NCBI GenBank assembly: GCA_044238875.1
Contig: JBIICM010000014.1
Span: forward strand, 1 to 24,143
Length of the DNA stretch: 24,143 bases
Reading direction: 5' to 3'
DNA from: JAIBAI01 sp044238875
Lineage (GTDB): Bacteria; Bacteroidota; Bacteroidia; M30B66
Each line of letters begins with the position of its first letter. Within the stretch, counting starts at the first letter, position 1. Under the pieces are notes generated by a model. It was given only the letters and a program-made list of their open reading frames with translations, was not told the DNA's origin and ran no database searches. Positions 6,260 through 15,221 of this stretch are shown here, piece by piece. A program made the position numbers and the translations under genes.

Positions 6260-9200
6260 GTGCGGCTGCGCAAAAGAAATATCTGCTGTTTAGCGGTTTT
6301 TATGGTTTTGCTGATGCAGATCCCTCAAATTCTGCTTGCACAGCAGGGTTCGGGCTGCCAGTCGGCCATCCCGCTCACTATCCCTTTCAATATTACATCG
6401 GTAAATTCGTGCAGCTTTGCAAACAACTACACCGGAGAAAAAGGCTGTCTGCCCGCTACCAATCCAAATCCTTATGGCGGCAAGGATGTTTTTTTCTCTT
6501 TTGTTCCGAGTCAATCCGGTTACATCAATATTCAGTTGTATGCAGTTGTTGGCGATGGCAATATCCGCCCGCGTTTATACCTGTTCAAAGGATGCCCTTC
6601 AAGCGGTGGCCAATGTGTGAATGTACTGCTGGGGAACACCACCCCTGATGGCAACTCGGTATTTCTCCCCATTAACAAGGATATTCCATATTTTATTATT
6701 TTGGATGCTGCCACTTCACAGCCCGGCGTGGCTGATTGCTTCAGGTTTAGTCTGAAAAGCACCTTCCAGCCCGTACCTTCGGTACCGGGTTGCACCAATA
6801 TGGATTTTAGCAGCGGAAATACCGATGGCTGGACAGGCACCATCGGCCGCTCGACAACCGGTCCGACAGGAGCTCCAACGCCTAACTATGTGATCTCTCA
6901 GATCGCATTTCAAAACGACCGCCAAACAATTGTCTCCGGCGGAACAGATCCTTGTGGCGGGTTTCCTCAGGTAGATCCGCTTGGCGGGCCTTTTTCGCTG
7001 AGGCTTGGCAATAACAGACCCGGTGCTCAGGGCGAGCAGATCGCCCAAACATTCAAGGTTACCGAACAGAACTCAAGTCTGACATACCGGTATGCTGTAG
7101 TTTTTCAGGATCCAAACCATCCGTCAAATGTGCAGCCTTTTTTTAGGGCCGTAGTAAGAGACGCAAAAGGCGATGTGATACCCTGCTCAGATTTTATCGT
7201 TTCAGCTGCAGCCAGTCTGCCCGGTTTTTTTGATGGTATAGGTCCGGGTTGCCGATCACTGAGATACAAACCATGGTCAACCGTTAATGTTGATCTCTCT
7301 CTTTATGCCGGCCAGGAGGTTACGGTTGAATTCACAATGGGCGACTGCTCTGCCGGGGGGCATTATGGCTACTCGTACATTGATGCTTTTTGCACCCCTT
7401 CAACGCTCAATGCGCTGGGAGATACAATTTGCATCGGCGAGTCGGTAACCATGCGGGCACCTGACGGATACTCTTCATACCGCTGGTTACCCATGGGCAG
7501 CACCAGCCAGTCAGTTACGGTAAAGCCGGATGTTTCAACCACCTATACACTCGAACTTACCGCTTTTAACGGCTGCAAAAGCAATTTTCAGATTCCGATT
7601 GTTGTTACAAACTTCCCCCTGGTATCATTCAATTATGATCCTGACAATTGTGATACGCCGGTGCGTTTTACCGAAACCGGTGTAGTAAATGTAGGAGGCC
7701 TGCAGTCGAAATGGGTATTCGGAGCCTCTGCAACACCCGCTACTGCCGAAGGAAGCGAAGTTTCAGCATTGTTTCCCGGAGAAGGCACCTATCCGGTAAA
7801 ACTTATCCAAACCACGGCAGGCGGCTGTGTTGACTCGGTTACGCAAAACGTTGATGTTCCTAAATGTTTTTTTCAGGTCAGACTTGAAGGTGATACTGTT
7901 TGTCCGGGAGAATGCTACACGATTCCCTCAACGATTCACTTCGGAACGGCCCCTTATAACTACCGCTGGTCAGATGGTTCAACAAATGCAACGCTTAGTG
8001 TTTGTCCGGCCCAAACCACCACTTATTATCTGGATGTTACCGATGCCAGCGGCTTAACTGACGCAGATACCGTTAAAATTCTGGTTTCTCCTCCTGCTGA
8101 TTTTGATCCGCTCATTAAAAATATTTCCTGTACAGGACTCACAGATGGAAGCATTGACCCCAGACCTTCTGGTTTTGATCCGTTTGTTTTCAAGTGGGAC
8201 AACAACAGCAGTGAAAACCGCAGGGAGGGGCTGTTAGCCGGCAACTATTCACTTGAGGTAACTGACCGTTTCGGGTGTACATCCGCTGAAACGTTCCAGA
8301 TCATAGAACCCGGCCTCATCAATGCAGATATTTCGCTTGTAGAGCCAACCTGTAATACCAATACAGGCAGTATCATCATTAACGCAGTAACCGGCGGAAC
8401 CCCCGGATTCAGGTACGGCTCAGGAAACGGTATTGTTGATGTTTTTCCCCGATTCGATAAAATGGCCGAAGGCGATTATACGATTCTGGTGATTGATACC
8501 AACGGCTGTGAAAATCGTTTCCCTGTTTCACTGCGCAATACCACGGCACCGCAGTCAATTGATTTTACCGTTGTGAAAGCAGTTTGTAATACCCCAACAG
8601 GAGAAATTACGATCAATGGGGTGAATGGCGGCCGGTCTCCTTTCTCCTATGCCCTTTCTGCTACCGCCACACCACAGCCGGTTAATACCTTTCCGTTCAA
8701 CATAACTGCACTTGAGGGCATCTCTTATACGCTGAGGATCAAGGATGCAAACGACTGCTATCTGGACACCCTGATCAGCCTCGCACAACCCGGGGCGCCA
8801 GAAAGTCTGATCGCACAGGCAACACCAACAAGCTGCGGAGAAGCCAATGGTTCTGTAAGTCTTTTCCTTACCGGCGGAGTAAAGCCGGTGCAATTTAGTA
8901 TTGACGGCATTAACTTCCAGCCCGACAGTGTTTTTACCGGTGTTAAAGGAGGCATTTATCAGGCGATGATCCGTGATGTTAACAACTGCACCCTGATTAA
9001 GACAGTGGAGGTTGATACTTCTGCCGGGGTAAAAGCCAGTATTAATGTGGTGGCTCCAGTGAAATGTTTCAATGACTCAAATGCGGTGCTTGAGGCAAAA
9101 GTTTCCGGCGGGGTAGCACCATACAGCATCGAATGGAGCGACAGCACCGAGCAGGAAGCCCTGAAAGATGTTCCGGCCGGATTTTACCGGATAATTGTCA

Positions 9201-10258
9201 CCGATGCGGATGGGTGCGGCGCTCGCGACAGTATCACGCTGATCAATCCGCGCCCGATCATTGTTCAGATAACGGGTAAAGATTCGCTCTGTGCCGGCGA
9301 CAGCCTGAAACTGTTCAGCAATGTTGGCGGAGAACAGGGTGCTGTTCAGTATAACTGGGAAAACGGACTTTCGGCAGGCGCATCGCTCGCCTGGGTGCCT
9401 GATGCTTCCGGTCTGGCAGAACTTATAGTTACCGATGCCTTGGGTTGTACCGATACTACTGAAAAGCAGGTCACCGTACTCCCAATTCCGGTTGGCGCCA
9501 TCACCGTTGATAAGCCGGAGGCCTGTGAACCACATTGCGTGATTTATGGGTTTAATCCTTCTACAACAGCTCCGATCAAAACCTTCCAGTGGTCATCGCC
9601 TGAATCTCCCGGTTCGCTGAACAATACACTTTCCGTTTGTTACCCTTTGCGCGGATATTATGGAGCAACCCTTGTTTTGACAGATATTTTTGGCTGCATT
9701 GACACCTTAAGTAACGACAGTCTTGTGAAGGTTAATCCGCTGCCTGTAGCTGACTTTTCGCTATTGCCTGAAAAGACCGATATTCTCAGGCCGCTCATCA
9801 AGACCAATCAGCGCAGCAAAGGGGCTGACTTTTTCTTCTGGAACTTCGGCGATGGTGATACCTCTCAGCTTGAAGAACCATCGCATGCCTATCGTGACAC
9901 AGGCATATTTAAAGTCTGTTTGACCGTTGAAACTATTTTTAATTGCCTTGACGACACCTGTAATTATGTTGAAATAGAACCTTTTCCTACGTTTTATGCA
10001 CCTAATACCTTTACCCCTGACGGCAGCGGAGTAAATGATACATTTAAACTTTATTTTACTTACGAAACCGAATTTCGCCTCGATATTTTCAACCGCTGGG
10101 GTGAGCTGATATTTTTCTCTGAAGACGGAGCTGTTGGCTGGGATGCCACCTATTCAGGGCAGAAGGCACAAAGCGATGTGTATGTCTGGAGGGCTACTTT
10201 TAGAAATGTTTTCAAGGAAGATTATATTAAATACGGCCGTGTTTTATTGTTGCGGTGA
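6260..10258 (+). CDS. large T9SS-secreted adhesin with SprB-like repeats and CHU_C domain
   Basis: This is a 1332-residue cell-surface protein. A signal peptide (about residues 1-27, ILLA|QQG) is followed by a beta-sandwich region (about 30-165) with the motif GGKDVFFSFVP. Next comes a second sandwich (about 170-380) starting MDFSSGNTDGWTG and containing RLGNN and SYIDAFC. Ig/PKD-like modules follow (about 385-610), then five SprB-like repeats (about 615-1000) with recurring GxxPF, AGxY and VTDxxGC patterns. Two further Ig-like modules lead to a PKD domain (WNFGDGDTS, about 1163-1240). The end is a gliding-motility-associated CHU_C domain (FYAPNTFTPDGSGVNDTF, then IFNRWGELIF and a C-terminal GRVLLLR), the type B T9SS signal. 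Such proteins serve in adhesion or gliding. The start is GTG at 6260, since an in-frame stop lies 12 codons upstream. Confidence 0.9.
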   Translation: MRLRKRNICCLAVFMVLLMQIPQILLAQQGSGCQSAIPLTIPFNITSVNSCSFANNYTGEKGCLPATNPNPYGGKDVFFSFVPSQSGYINIQLYAVVGDGNIRPRLYLFKGCPSSGGQCVNVLLGNTTPDGNSVFLPINKDIPYFIILDAATSQPGVADCFRFSLKSTFQPVPSVPGCTNMDFSSGNTDGWTGTIGRSTTGPTGAPTPNYVISQIAFQNDRQTIVSGGTDPCGGFPQVDPLGGPFSLRLGNNRPGAQGEQIAQTFKVTEQNSSLTYRYAVVFQDPNHPSNVQPFFRAVVRDAKGDVIPCSDFIVSAAASLPGFFDGIGPGCRSLRYKPWSTVNVDLSLYAGQEVTVEFTMGDCSAGGHYGYSYIDAFCTPSTLNALGDTICIGESVTMRAPDGYSSYRWLPMGSTSQSVTVKPDVSTTYTLELTAFNGCKSNFQIPIVVTNFPLVSFNYDPDNCDTPVRFTETGVVNVGGLQSKWVFGASATPATAEGSEVSALFPGEGTYPVKLIQTTAGGCVDSVTQNVDVPKCFFQVRLEGDTVCPGECYTIPSTIHFGTAPYNYRWSDGSTNATLSVCPAQTTTYYLDVTDASGLTDADTVKILVSPPADFDPLIKNISCTGLTDGSIDPRPSGFDPFVFKWDNNSSENRREGLLAGNYSLEVTDRFGCTSAETFQIIEPGLINADISLVEPTCNTNTGSIIINAVTGGTPGFRYGSGNGIVDVFPRFDKMAEGDYTILVIDTNGCENRFPVSLRNTTAPQSIDFTVVKAVCNTPTGEITINGVNGGRSPFSYALSATATPQPVNTFPFNITALEGISYTLRIKDANDCYLDTLISLAQPGAPESLIAQATPTSCGEANGSVSLFLTGGVKPVQFSIDGINFQPDSVFTGVKGGIYQAMIRDVNNCTLIKTVEVDTSAGVKASINVVAPVKCFNDSNAVLEAKVSGGVAPYSIEWSDSTEQEALKDVPAGFYRIIVTDADGCGARDSITLINPRPIIVQITGKDSLCAGDSLKLFSNVGGEQGAVQYNWENGLSAGASLAWVPDASGLAELIVTDALGCTDTTEKQVTVLPIPVGAITVDKPEACEPHCVIYGFNPSTTAPIKTFQWSSPESPGSLNNTLSVCYPLRGYYGATLVLTDIFGCIDTLSNDSLVKVNPLPVADFSLLPEKTDILRPLIKTNQRSKGADFFFWNFGDGDTSQLEEPSHAYRDTGIFKVCLTVETIFNCLDDTCNYVEIEPFPTFYAPNTFTPDGSGVNDTFKLYFTYETEFRLDIFNRWGELIFFSEDGAVGWDATYSGQKAQSDVYVWRATFRNVFKEDYIKYGRVLLLR

Positions 10259-10290
10259 GGTTTTGATAGGGTTTTGCAAATAAGTTGGAT

Positions 10291-10333
10291 ATTCCGGAAG
10301 CCATTGACCCCTCATTCCGGCAAGCTAACCCCT
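10291..10333. repeat. two tandem ATTCCGG...ACCCCT units, IS21-like end
   Basis: Unit one (10291-10312) and unit two (10314-10333) both begin ATTCCGG and end ACCCCT, with TGACCCCT in the first and TAACCCCT in the second. IS21-family elements are known for multiple short repeats at each end that bind the transposase. From memory, Bacteroidota members have units of this general form (GGGGTCA...CCGGAAT when read on the other strand). That resemblance was not checked. No istA or istB gene is present in the window. Confidence 0.35.
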
Positions 10334-10861
10334 GAAAGTCAAGCTCATCTCCTTGCAGAAGAATGTATTACAAGGTGGGTAGTTAGAACACCTGCCGGAT
10401 ATTTTGGAATTTTTTCCAAAAATTTCTGCGTATAGGTATCGGCTATTGCGACGCTTACGCGGGATTTGATATGTCACCTCATTACACAAGTATGCTGATT
10501 TATGGATAAGGCCCTGAAATGACGAAAATTTTTTGGATGGTGTGTTTGCTTGGTTTGAGGGATTGAAACTATTACAAATCATAAAAACAGCCAATAGACC
10601 ACTCAGGATACGGGGAAGGAAGCCTAAGTGGAAAGGAGGGGGCTCAGAAGGGAATGGGGTGAATGTGGGAACTTCGGCTTAGGTGAGATGAGGTTGTGGG
10701 GTTTTGCCCTCAAATGGCTAAAAAAGCAGCTCAATTGGCTGTACCCTTTTACTGTCATGGATTATAGCGATTCACTGCACACTTGACCTGATTTTCGGTT
10801 TTTAGTTGATTTTCTGATTTTATAAATGTTTGATAATCAGGTTATTTGGCTCCGGTACGAA

Positions 10862-10892
10862 TCCCTGCCTGCGTGAAGCAGTCAGGCAGGGA
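10862..10892. repeat. GC-rich palindrome (10-bp stem)
   Basis: TCCCTGCCTG at 10862-10871 pairs perfectly with CAGGCAGGGA at 10883-10892 across an 11-nt loop. A shorter alternative hairpin, CTGC-GTGAA-GCAG, sits at 10869-10881. It lies 22 bp beyond the 3' end of tRNA-Arg but has no T-run on either side, so it is not a standard intrinsic terminator. It could be a dispersed REP-like element or a tRNA processing or termination structure. Confidence 0.5.
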
Positions 10893-10913
10893 ACCTGATA
10901 AAAGGGCAGAATG

Positions 10914-10985
10914 TGGTCTCAGAAGGAATCGAACCTTCATCTAGCGTTTAGGAAACGCTCGTTCTATCCGTTGAACTATGAAACC
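10914..10985 (-). tRNA. tRNA-Arg, anticodon CCU
   Basis: The minus strand folds into a full cloverleaf of 72 nt. The acceptor stem is GGTTTCA paired with TGAGACC (one G-T pair), the D-arm is GTTC/GAAC with GG in the loop, and the anticodon stem is AGCGT/ACGCT around the loop TTCCTAA. The anticodon CCT reads the AGG arginine codon. The T-arm is GAAGG/CCTTC with loop TTCGATT. The discriminator base is A, and the 3' CCA is not encoded and must be added. The gene lies downstream of the hybrid kinase on the same strand but has its own promoter. Confidence 0.96.
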
Positions 10986-11017
10986 AATGATTTTTCAGAT
11001 TTCTCCCGACAGGGGCG

Positions 11018-11049
11018 CAAAAGTAAAAAAACATCCGCAGTGAACCAAA
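11018..11049 (-). promoter_or_regulatory. promoter of tRNA-Arg
   Basis: Read on the minus strand, TTTG (11049-11046) is followed by 20 nt and then TACTTTTG (11025-11018) with a C directly after it. This is a perfect match to the Bacteroidota housekeeping promoter TTTG-N19/20-TAnnTTTG. It lies in the gap between the kinase stop and the tRNA, and would give a 5' leader of roughly 25 nt. Confidence 0.75.
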
Positions 11050-11055
11050 CCCGGC

Positions 11056-14000
11056 CTATTGCAGCCATCGCCTCAATTCGTTAAACAGGTCGCTTTCGGT
11101 AAAAGGTTTGCCCAGATGCGCGTTCATACCGGCTTCGAAGCAGCGGTCAATATCTTCGCGGTACACGTTGGCTGTAAGTCCGATGATGGGTGTTGAAATC
11201 CCAAGACTGCGCATGGTGGCTGTGCTTTCGTAACCATTCATCACAGGCATTTGAACATCCATAAGAATAATATCAAAATCCTGCCGCTTAACGGTTTCAA
11301 CGCCCTGAGCGCCATCATCTGCGGTTGCCACTTGTAACCCCAGGTTTTCAAGAATGGTGGCTGCCAGCAACTGATTGATCTTGTTGTCTTCAACCAGCAG
11401 CACCTTCCATGGCTCGCTGAACCTGGGTTGCTCATCGTATCCGTTGGTGGTCACCTGAATTTCGGCGTTGTTGTTTTGCTCGGCCTTCACCCTGAAACGG
11501 AATTCAAAGGAGGTGCCCGGTTCACTGCTGTTAAAAGGTTTCTGAAGAACCGGACTGATCAGTTTAACATCCCCGTTCATCAGAATAATCAGCTGTTTAA
11601 CAATTGAAAGCCCCAGTCCGCTGCCGCCGTATTTTCGCGTAAATGAGCCATCGGCCTGGGTAAATGATTGAAACATTTCCTGTTGTTTATCTTCAGGAAC
11701 ACCTATACCGGTATCGGTTACAATGCCCGCAATGTAAAAGTAATCACTTGCGGCACCGGTATCGCCTTCCGCCCAGAAACTTACAGATATACCACCGGTT
11801 TCAGTAAATTTCAGTGAGTTTGATATCAGGTTGATCACCATCTGTTTGATTCTTGTGGGATCTGCAGCAATATATTCAGGGATACGCGGATCAAAAGACA
11901 GTAAAAACTGAAGACCTTTTTCGTTGGCTCTGTGCTGATAGGGTATGAGTGTTCGCTGAATGGTTTCGGTGAAATTAAACCGTATATTTTCTATCGAAAG
12001 TTTACCCTGTTCAATTTTGTTCAGGTCAAGGATGTCACTGAGCAGTTTCAGCAGGGTGTCGCCTGATGATTTGATCAGCTCGAGATAGCGCTGATTGTCT
12101 GCATTTTTAATATTACCCATCAGCAAATCGGTAAACCCGAGAATACCATTCAGCGGAGTTCTGATTTCATGACTCATGTTGGCCAGGAAACTCGACTTTG
12201 ACTGGTTGGCTTTTTCGGCAGTTACCCTTGCATGCTTTGCTTCTTCAGTGGCCTTTTCAAGCTCATAGGTGCGGCGCTGAACCATTTCTTCCAGCAGCAG
12301 TTTCTGCTTTTGAATGTTGCGTACCCTCACCCTGTAGCCTACATACAAAATACCTGTAACCAGCAGTACCAGCAGCACGATAAACCACCATGTTTTCCAG
12401 AACGGCCGCTCAATATAAACGGCAACAGTTACACCTTTTTCATTCCATACCCCGTCGCTGTTTGAACTTTTTACCCTGAAAGTGTAGCTTCCGGGCCCAA
12501 GGTTAGAATAGGAGGCATAGCGGCGCGATCCGCAATAAATCCAGTCGCTGTCAAAACCTTCAAGTTTATAGGCAAATACATTTTTGTCGGAAAGCGCATA
12601 GCTGAGCGAAGAAAATTCAAATGTGATATAATTTTTGTTGTAGGGCAGCCGAACCGAGGATCCCTTGATCTGCACCGGGTTCTCAAAAACCTTGAATTTA
12701 GTAATTACCGTTGGAGGTATAAAATTGTTTTCAAGAATCTGATCGGGTTTAAAGATGTTAAATCCGGCATTACCTCCGAAAAGCATTTCCGCAGAGCGGG
12801 TAGTGAGGGCTGCGCCGATGTTGAATTCATTGGTTTGCAAGCCGTCGAGCGCATCGTAGTTTCTGAAGGTTTTTGTGCGGGTATCAAATTTTACAAGGCC
12901 TTTGTTGGTACTGATCCACAGATTGCCGGGCTGATCTTCCAGTATGCTGTAAATCATATCGTCCTGAAGCCCGTTTCGGGCAGTGTAATGGGTAAAGGTT
13001 CCTGTTTTTCTGTCCATCCGGTTGAGGCCGCCGCCATAAGTGCCAACCCAGAAAAAGTCGAATCGGTCTTCGTGAATAGATATCACACTGTTATGCGAAA
13101 TACTTAAGGTATCACCGGGTTTGTTGGCATATTGCCTGAACTTTTGGCTTTTCCGGTCAAACTCAAACAGACCTCCGCCCAGGGTTCCCACCCAGAATTT
13201 ACCGTACCGGTCTTCCAATAGGGCATACACACTATTGTTAATCTGGTTTTCTTTTACATTCTGATCCGGCCTGAAAAGATTAAAGCGGCCCGAATCCTGA
13301 TCAAAACGTGCCAGCCCTGATCGCAGGCCCACCCATAATGCTCCGTCCCGTGTCTGGTATAAGGTGTGCACCTCATTCTGTAAACCATTCGGATTATCGG
13401 TGCTGTATCGATAAATCACCGATTTGCCTGTCATGGGGTTGAATTTGTAAAGTCCACCGGCTGTCCCAATCCAGAATATACCTGAGCGGTCAATCAGCAT
13501 TGATTGAATGTCATTGCCCGCTGAAATCGCGTCTCCTTTGGGATCGAGTATAAACGATTTGAATTGTTTACTGTAGCGTTCAAAGCGGTTCAGTCCGCGC
13601 TGGGTGCCAATCCATATATTGCCATAATCGTCTTCGGCAAAACAGTTAACACGGTTGCTGAGTAAGGTTTGATCGCTGTTGGGCGAACGCTGGTACTTCC
13701 TGAAACGCCCACTAAGTTTACTGTAAATATTAATTCCTTCGGATGTAACAATCCAGATGGTACCTGACCTGTCGGTATAAAGTTTTTTGATGTCGTTGTT
13801 AAGCAGGCTGTTTTGATTGTTCGGATTGCTTTGTATAAGGGTTATTTCACTGCTGTATCTGCTGATGATGTTTACCCCCTCAGGTCCTGCTACCCATATT
13901 TTGCCCTGTTCGTCTTCAATAATATCGCTGATGGTATTGCTCTCCAGTGCATTCGACTGAGCCCTTCCGGCCATGTATCTGCGGGGGGTCGAGTTTTTTC

Positions 14001-14766
14001 GGTTCATGTATGCAAGACCACCGCCAAACGTACCAAACCAGATGTCGCCCCTGCGGTCTTCATAAAGGCATGAAATGTTGCTGAGTAAAAGTTCGTTTTT
14101 TGTTTCAGCTGATGCTGGAAATCGGGTAAAGCGTTCTCCCTTGGTCTCGAGCTTATTGATGCCGCGTCGGGTACCAATCCAGATGTCGCCTGCACGATCA
14201 GTGATCAGTGCGTTGACAAAATTGCTGGAGATTGAACCTGCGTCACCCGGGTTATGGGTGAACTGACTGAAAATTCCATTATTTGGATTAAACTTTACAA
14301 GGCCGGCACCGAATGTTCCCAGCCATATTATGCCTGATTTATCGCGCGTGATTGCGCGGATGTCATTCAGCGGAAGCGCGTTTTGTACCCCCGGTTGACT
14401 TGCATAACGCTTAAATGTGCGGCTTTTGGTATCAAAGCGGGCAAGACCTCCCCAGGTGCCAATCCATAAGCTACTGTCGGGCGCTGCAACCAAACAATTT
14501 ACATTGTTATGCGGCAGTGAATTTGCATCGTGAGGGTCATACCTGAATTCTTCAGCGGCATAGCCGTCGAACCGATACAGACCATTGCTGGTACCAAACC
14601 AAATATACCCCTCAGCATCCTGCGCTATGGATGTTATGTTTCGCTGATAAAGCCATTTACTGCTTGAAACCCTTTCAAATGAAAGGTTACCTGCCACCTG
14701 GGCCGGCAGCTTCAGCGTCAGGAGTATGATCAGGATTAAAAAATATTTGCAGGATGTTTTCGCCAC
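11056..14766 (-). CDS. hybrid histidine kinase with double propeller sensor and receiver domain
   Basis: This is a 1236-residue inner-membrane sensor. After a signal peptide (residues about 1-24), 13 clear two-component propeller repeats are marked by W-[I/F/L/V]-G-T or close variants (for example DAEGYIWFGTSNGLYRFD), with one degenerate repeat near MLFGG. Fourteen blades suggest two seven-bladed propellers in the periplasm. A Y_Y_Y domain follows (about 690-785, YKLEGFDSDW), then one membrane segment near 790-812 and a coiled coil. The kinase core has the phospho-acceptor His near 865 (SHEIRTPLNGILGF), the N box NLISNSLKFT and the G boxes DTGIGVP and GGSGLGLSI. The C-terminus is a receiver with Asp near 1170 (ILMDVQMPVMNG) and KPF. 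Unlike HTCS regulators such as BT_1754, it has no AraC-type output domain. The start is GTG at 14766. No partner regulator is adjacent. Confidence 0.93.
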   Translation of the reverse strand: MAKTSCKYFLILIILLTLKLPAQVAGNLSFERVSSSKWLYQRNITSIAQDAEGYIWFGTSNGLYRFDGYAAEEFRYDPHDANSLPHNNVNCLVAAPDSSLWIGTWGGLARFDTKSRTFKRYASQPGVQNALPLNDIRAITRDKSGIIWLGTFGAGLVKFNPNNGIFSQFTHNPGDAGSISSNFVNALITDRAGDIWIGTRRGINKLETKGERFTRFPASAETKNELLLSNISCLYEDRRGDIWFGTFGGGLAYMNRKNSTPRRYMAGRAQSNALESNTISDIIEDEQGKIWVAGPEGVNIISRYSSEITLIQSNPNNQNSLLNNDIKKLYTDRSGTIWIVTSEGINIYSKLSGRFRKYQRSPNSDQTLLSNRVNCFAEDDYGNIWIGTQRGLNRFERYSKQFKSFILDPKGDAISAGNDIQSMLIDRSGIFWIGTAGGLYKFNPMTGKSVIYRYSTDNPNGLQNEVHTLYQTRDGALWVGLRSGLARFDQDSGRFNLFRPDQNVKENQINNSVYALLEDRYGKFWVGTLGGGLFEFDRKSQKFRQYANKPGDTLSISHNSVISIHEDRFDFFWVGTYGGGLNRMDRKTGTFTHYTARNGLQDDMIYSILEDQPGNLWISTNKGLVKFDTRTKTFRNYDALDGLQTNEFNIGAALTTRSAEMLFGGNAGFNIFKPDQILENNFIPPTVITKFKVFENPVQIKGSSVRLPYNKNYITFEFSSLSYALSDKNVFAYKLEGFDSDWIYCGSRRYASYSNLGPGSYTFRVKSSNSDGVWNEKGVTVAVYIERPFWKTWWFIVLLVLLVTGILYVGYRVRVRNIQKQKLLLEEMVQRRTYELEKATEEAKHARVTAEKANQSKSSFLANMSHEIRTPLNGILGFTDLLMGNIKNADNQRYLELIKSSGDTLLKLLSDILDLNKIEQGKLSIENIRFNFTETIQRTLIPYQHRANEKGLQFLLSFDPRIPEYIAADPTRIKQMVINLISNSLKFTETGGISVSFWAEGDTGAASDYFYIAGIVTDTGIGVPEDKQQEMFQSFTQADGSFTRKYGGSGLGLSIVKQLIILMNGDVKLISPVLQKPFNSSEPGTSFEFRFRVKAEQNNNAEIQVTTNGYDEQPRFSEPWKVLLVEDNKINQLLAATILENLGLQVATADDGAQGVETVKRQDFDIILMDVQMPVMNGYESTATMRSLGISTPIIGLTANVYREDIDRCFEAGMNAHLGKPFTESDLFNELRRWLQ

Positions 14767-14963
14767 AACTTTCGCAAGTTAGCAAGAATAAAAAGTGCAA
14801 TAAGGCCAATTTCCCTTTTTCGCTTACATCAGTTTATCTTGATGAGGTTGCCGGAAGGTTTTGGCTTAGAAAGTTTTAGGGTGAAGGTGGAAATAAAAAA
14901 TTCAGGCTCTTACAATATAAAAATTTTCAGTGCGTTAACTGAGGTGACAATCAACAATAGCCT

Positions 14964-15200
14964 ATGACCAAAAATTCTACAATCTACAAGGGTGATTTTT
15001 TAACGTGTAATGAGATGGCCTGGCCGATGCTTGGTACTGCTGAACAACTTGATCAGTATTTTCAGGACATAGCCGCAGCTGAACCTGAATGGCAGGATCA
15101 ACCATCAGCCGCATGTATCTCAGCCATTCTGAATTACTCGAAAGCCCTTTGTATCAAGAAAACTCCGGGGGGATTACCCCTTGAGGTGGTGTTTAATTAG
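14964..15200 (+). CDS. conserved-looking small protein of unknown function
   Basis: This is a 78-residue soluble protein with no signal peptide and no domain I can name. The C-terminal third (ISAILNYSKALCIKKT then PLEVVFN) resembles the end of short hypothetical proteins common in Bacteroidota, where a helix with ILxYSKxL precedes a final beta strand ending in N. It is probably real: it starts with ATG, has a normal composition, and is closed 22 bp later by a strong intrinsic terminator, which implies a transcript ending there. It lies divergently from the hybrid kinase, with 197 bp between them. No promoter match was found upstream. It could be a small regulator or accessory protein, but nothing in the sequence says which. 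Confidence 0.65.
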   Translation: MTKNSTIYKGDFLTCNEMAWPMLGTAEQLDQYFQDIAAAEPEWQDQPSAACISAILNYSKALCIKKTPGGLPLEVVFN

Positions 15201-15221
15201 TCCTGTTTTTGTTTTCATCAG

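Larger units (their letters stand above)
10259..10913. other. gene-free stretch between adhesin and tRNA-Arg
   Basis: No gene is recognisable in these 655 bp. An 89-codon minus-strand frame (10325-10594) has no motif and runs through the repeat at 10291-10333, so I do not accept it. Contents are possible IS21-type end repeats at the left, a G-rich stretch at about 10635-10672 that loosely mirrors them in the opposite orientation, and the palindrome at 10862-10892. This could be the decayed remnant of a mobile element, but no transposase sequence can be read. Confidence 0.5.

Noticed and set aside
10325..10594. 89-codon minus-strand frame after the adhesin gene
   Set aside because: Low-complexity, basic sequence without motif, and it runs through one of the tandem end-like repeats.
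10840..10892. Truncated second tRNA (GGTACGAATCCC resembles a T-arm)
   Set aside because: No acceptor, D or anticodon arm can be folded around it.
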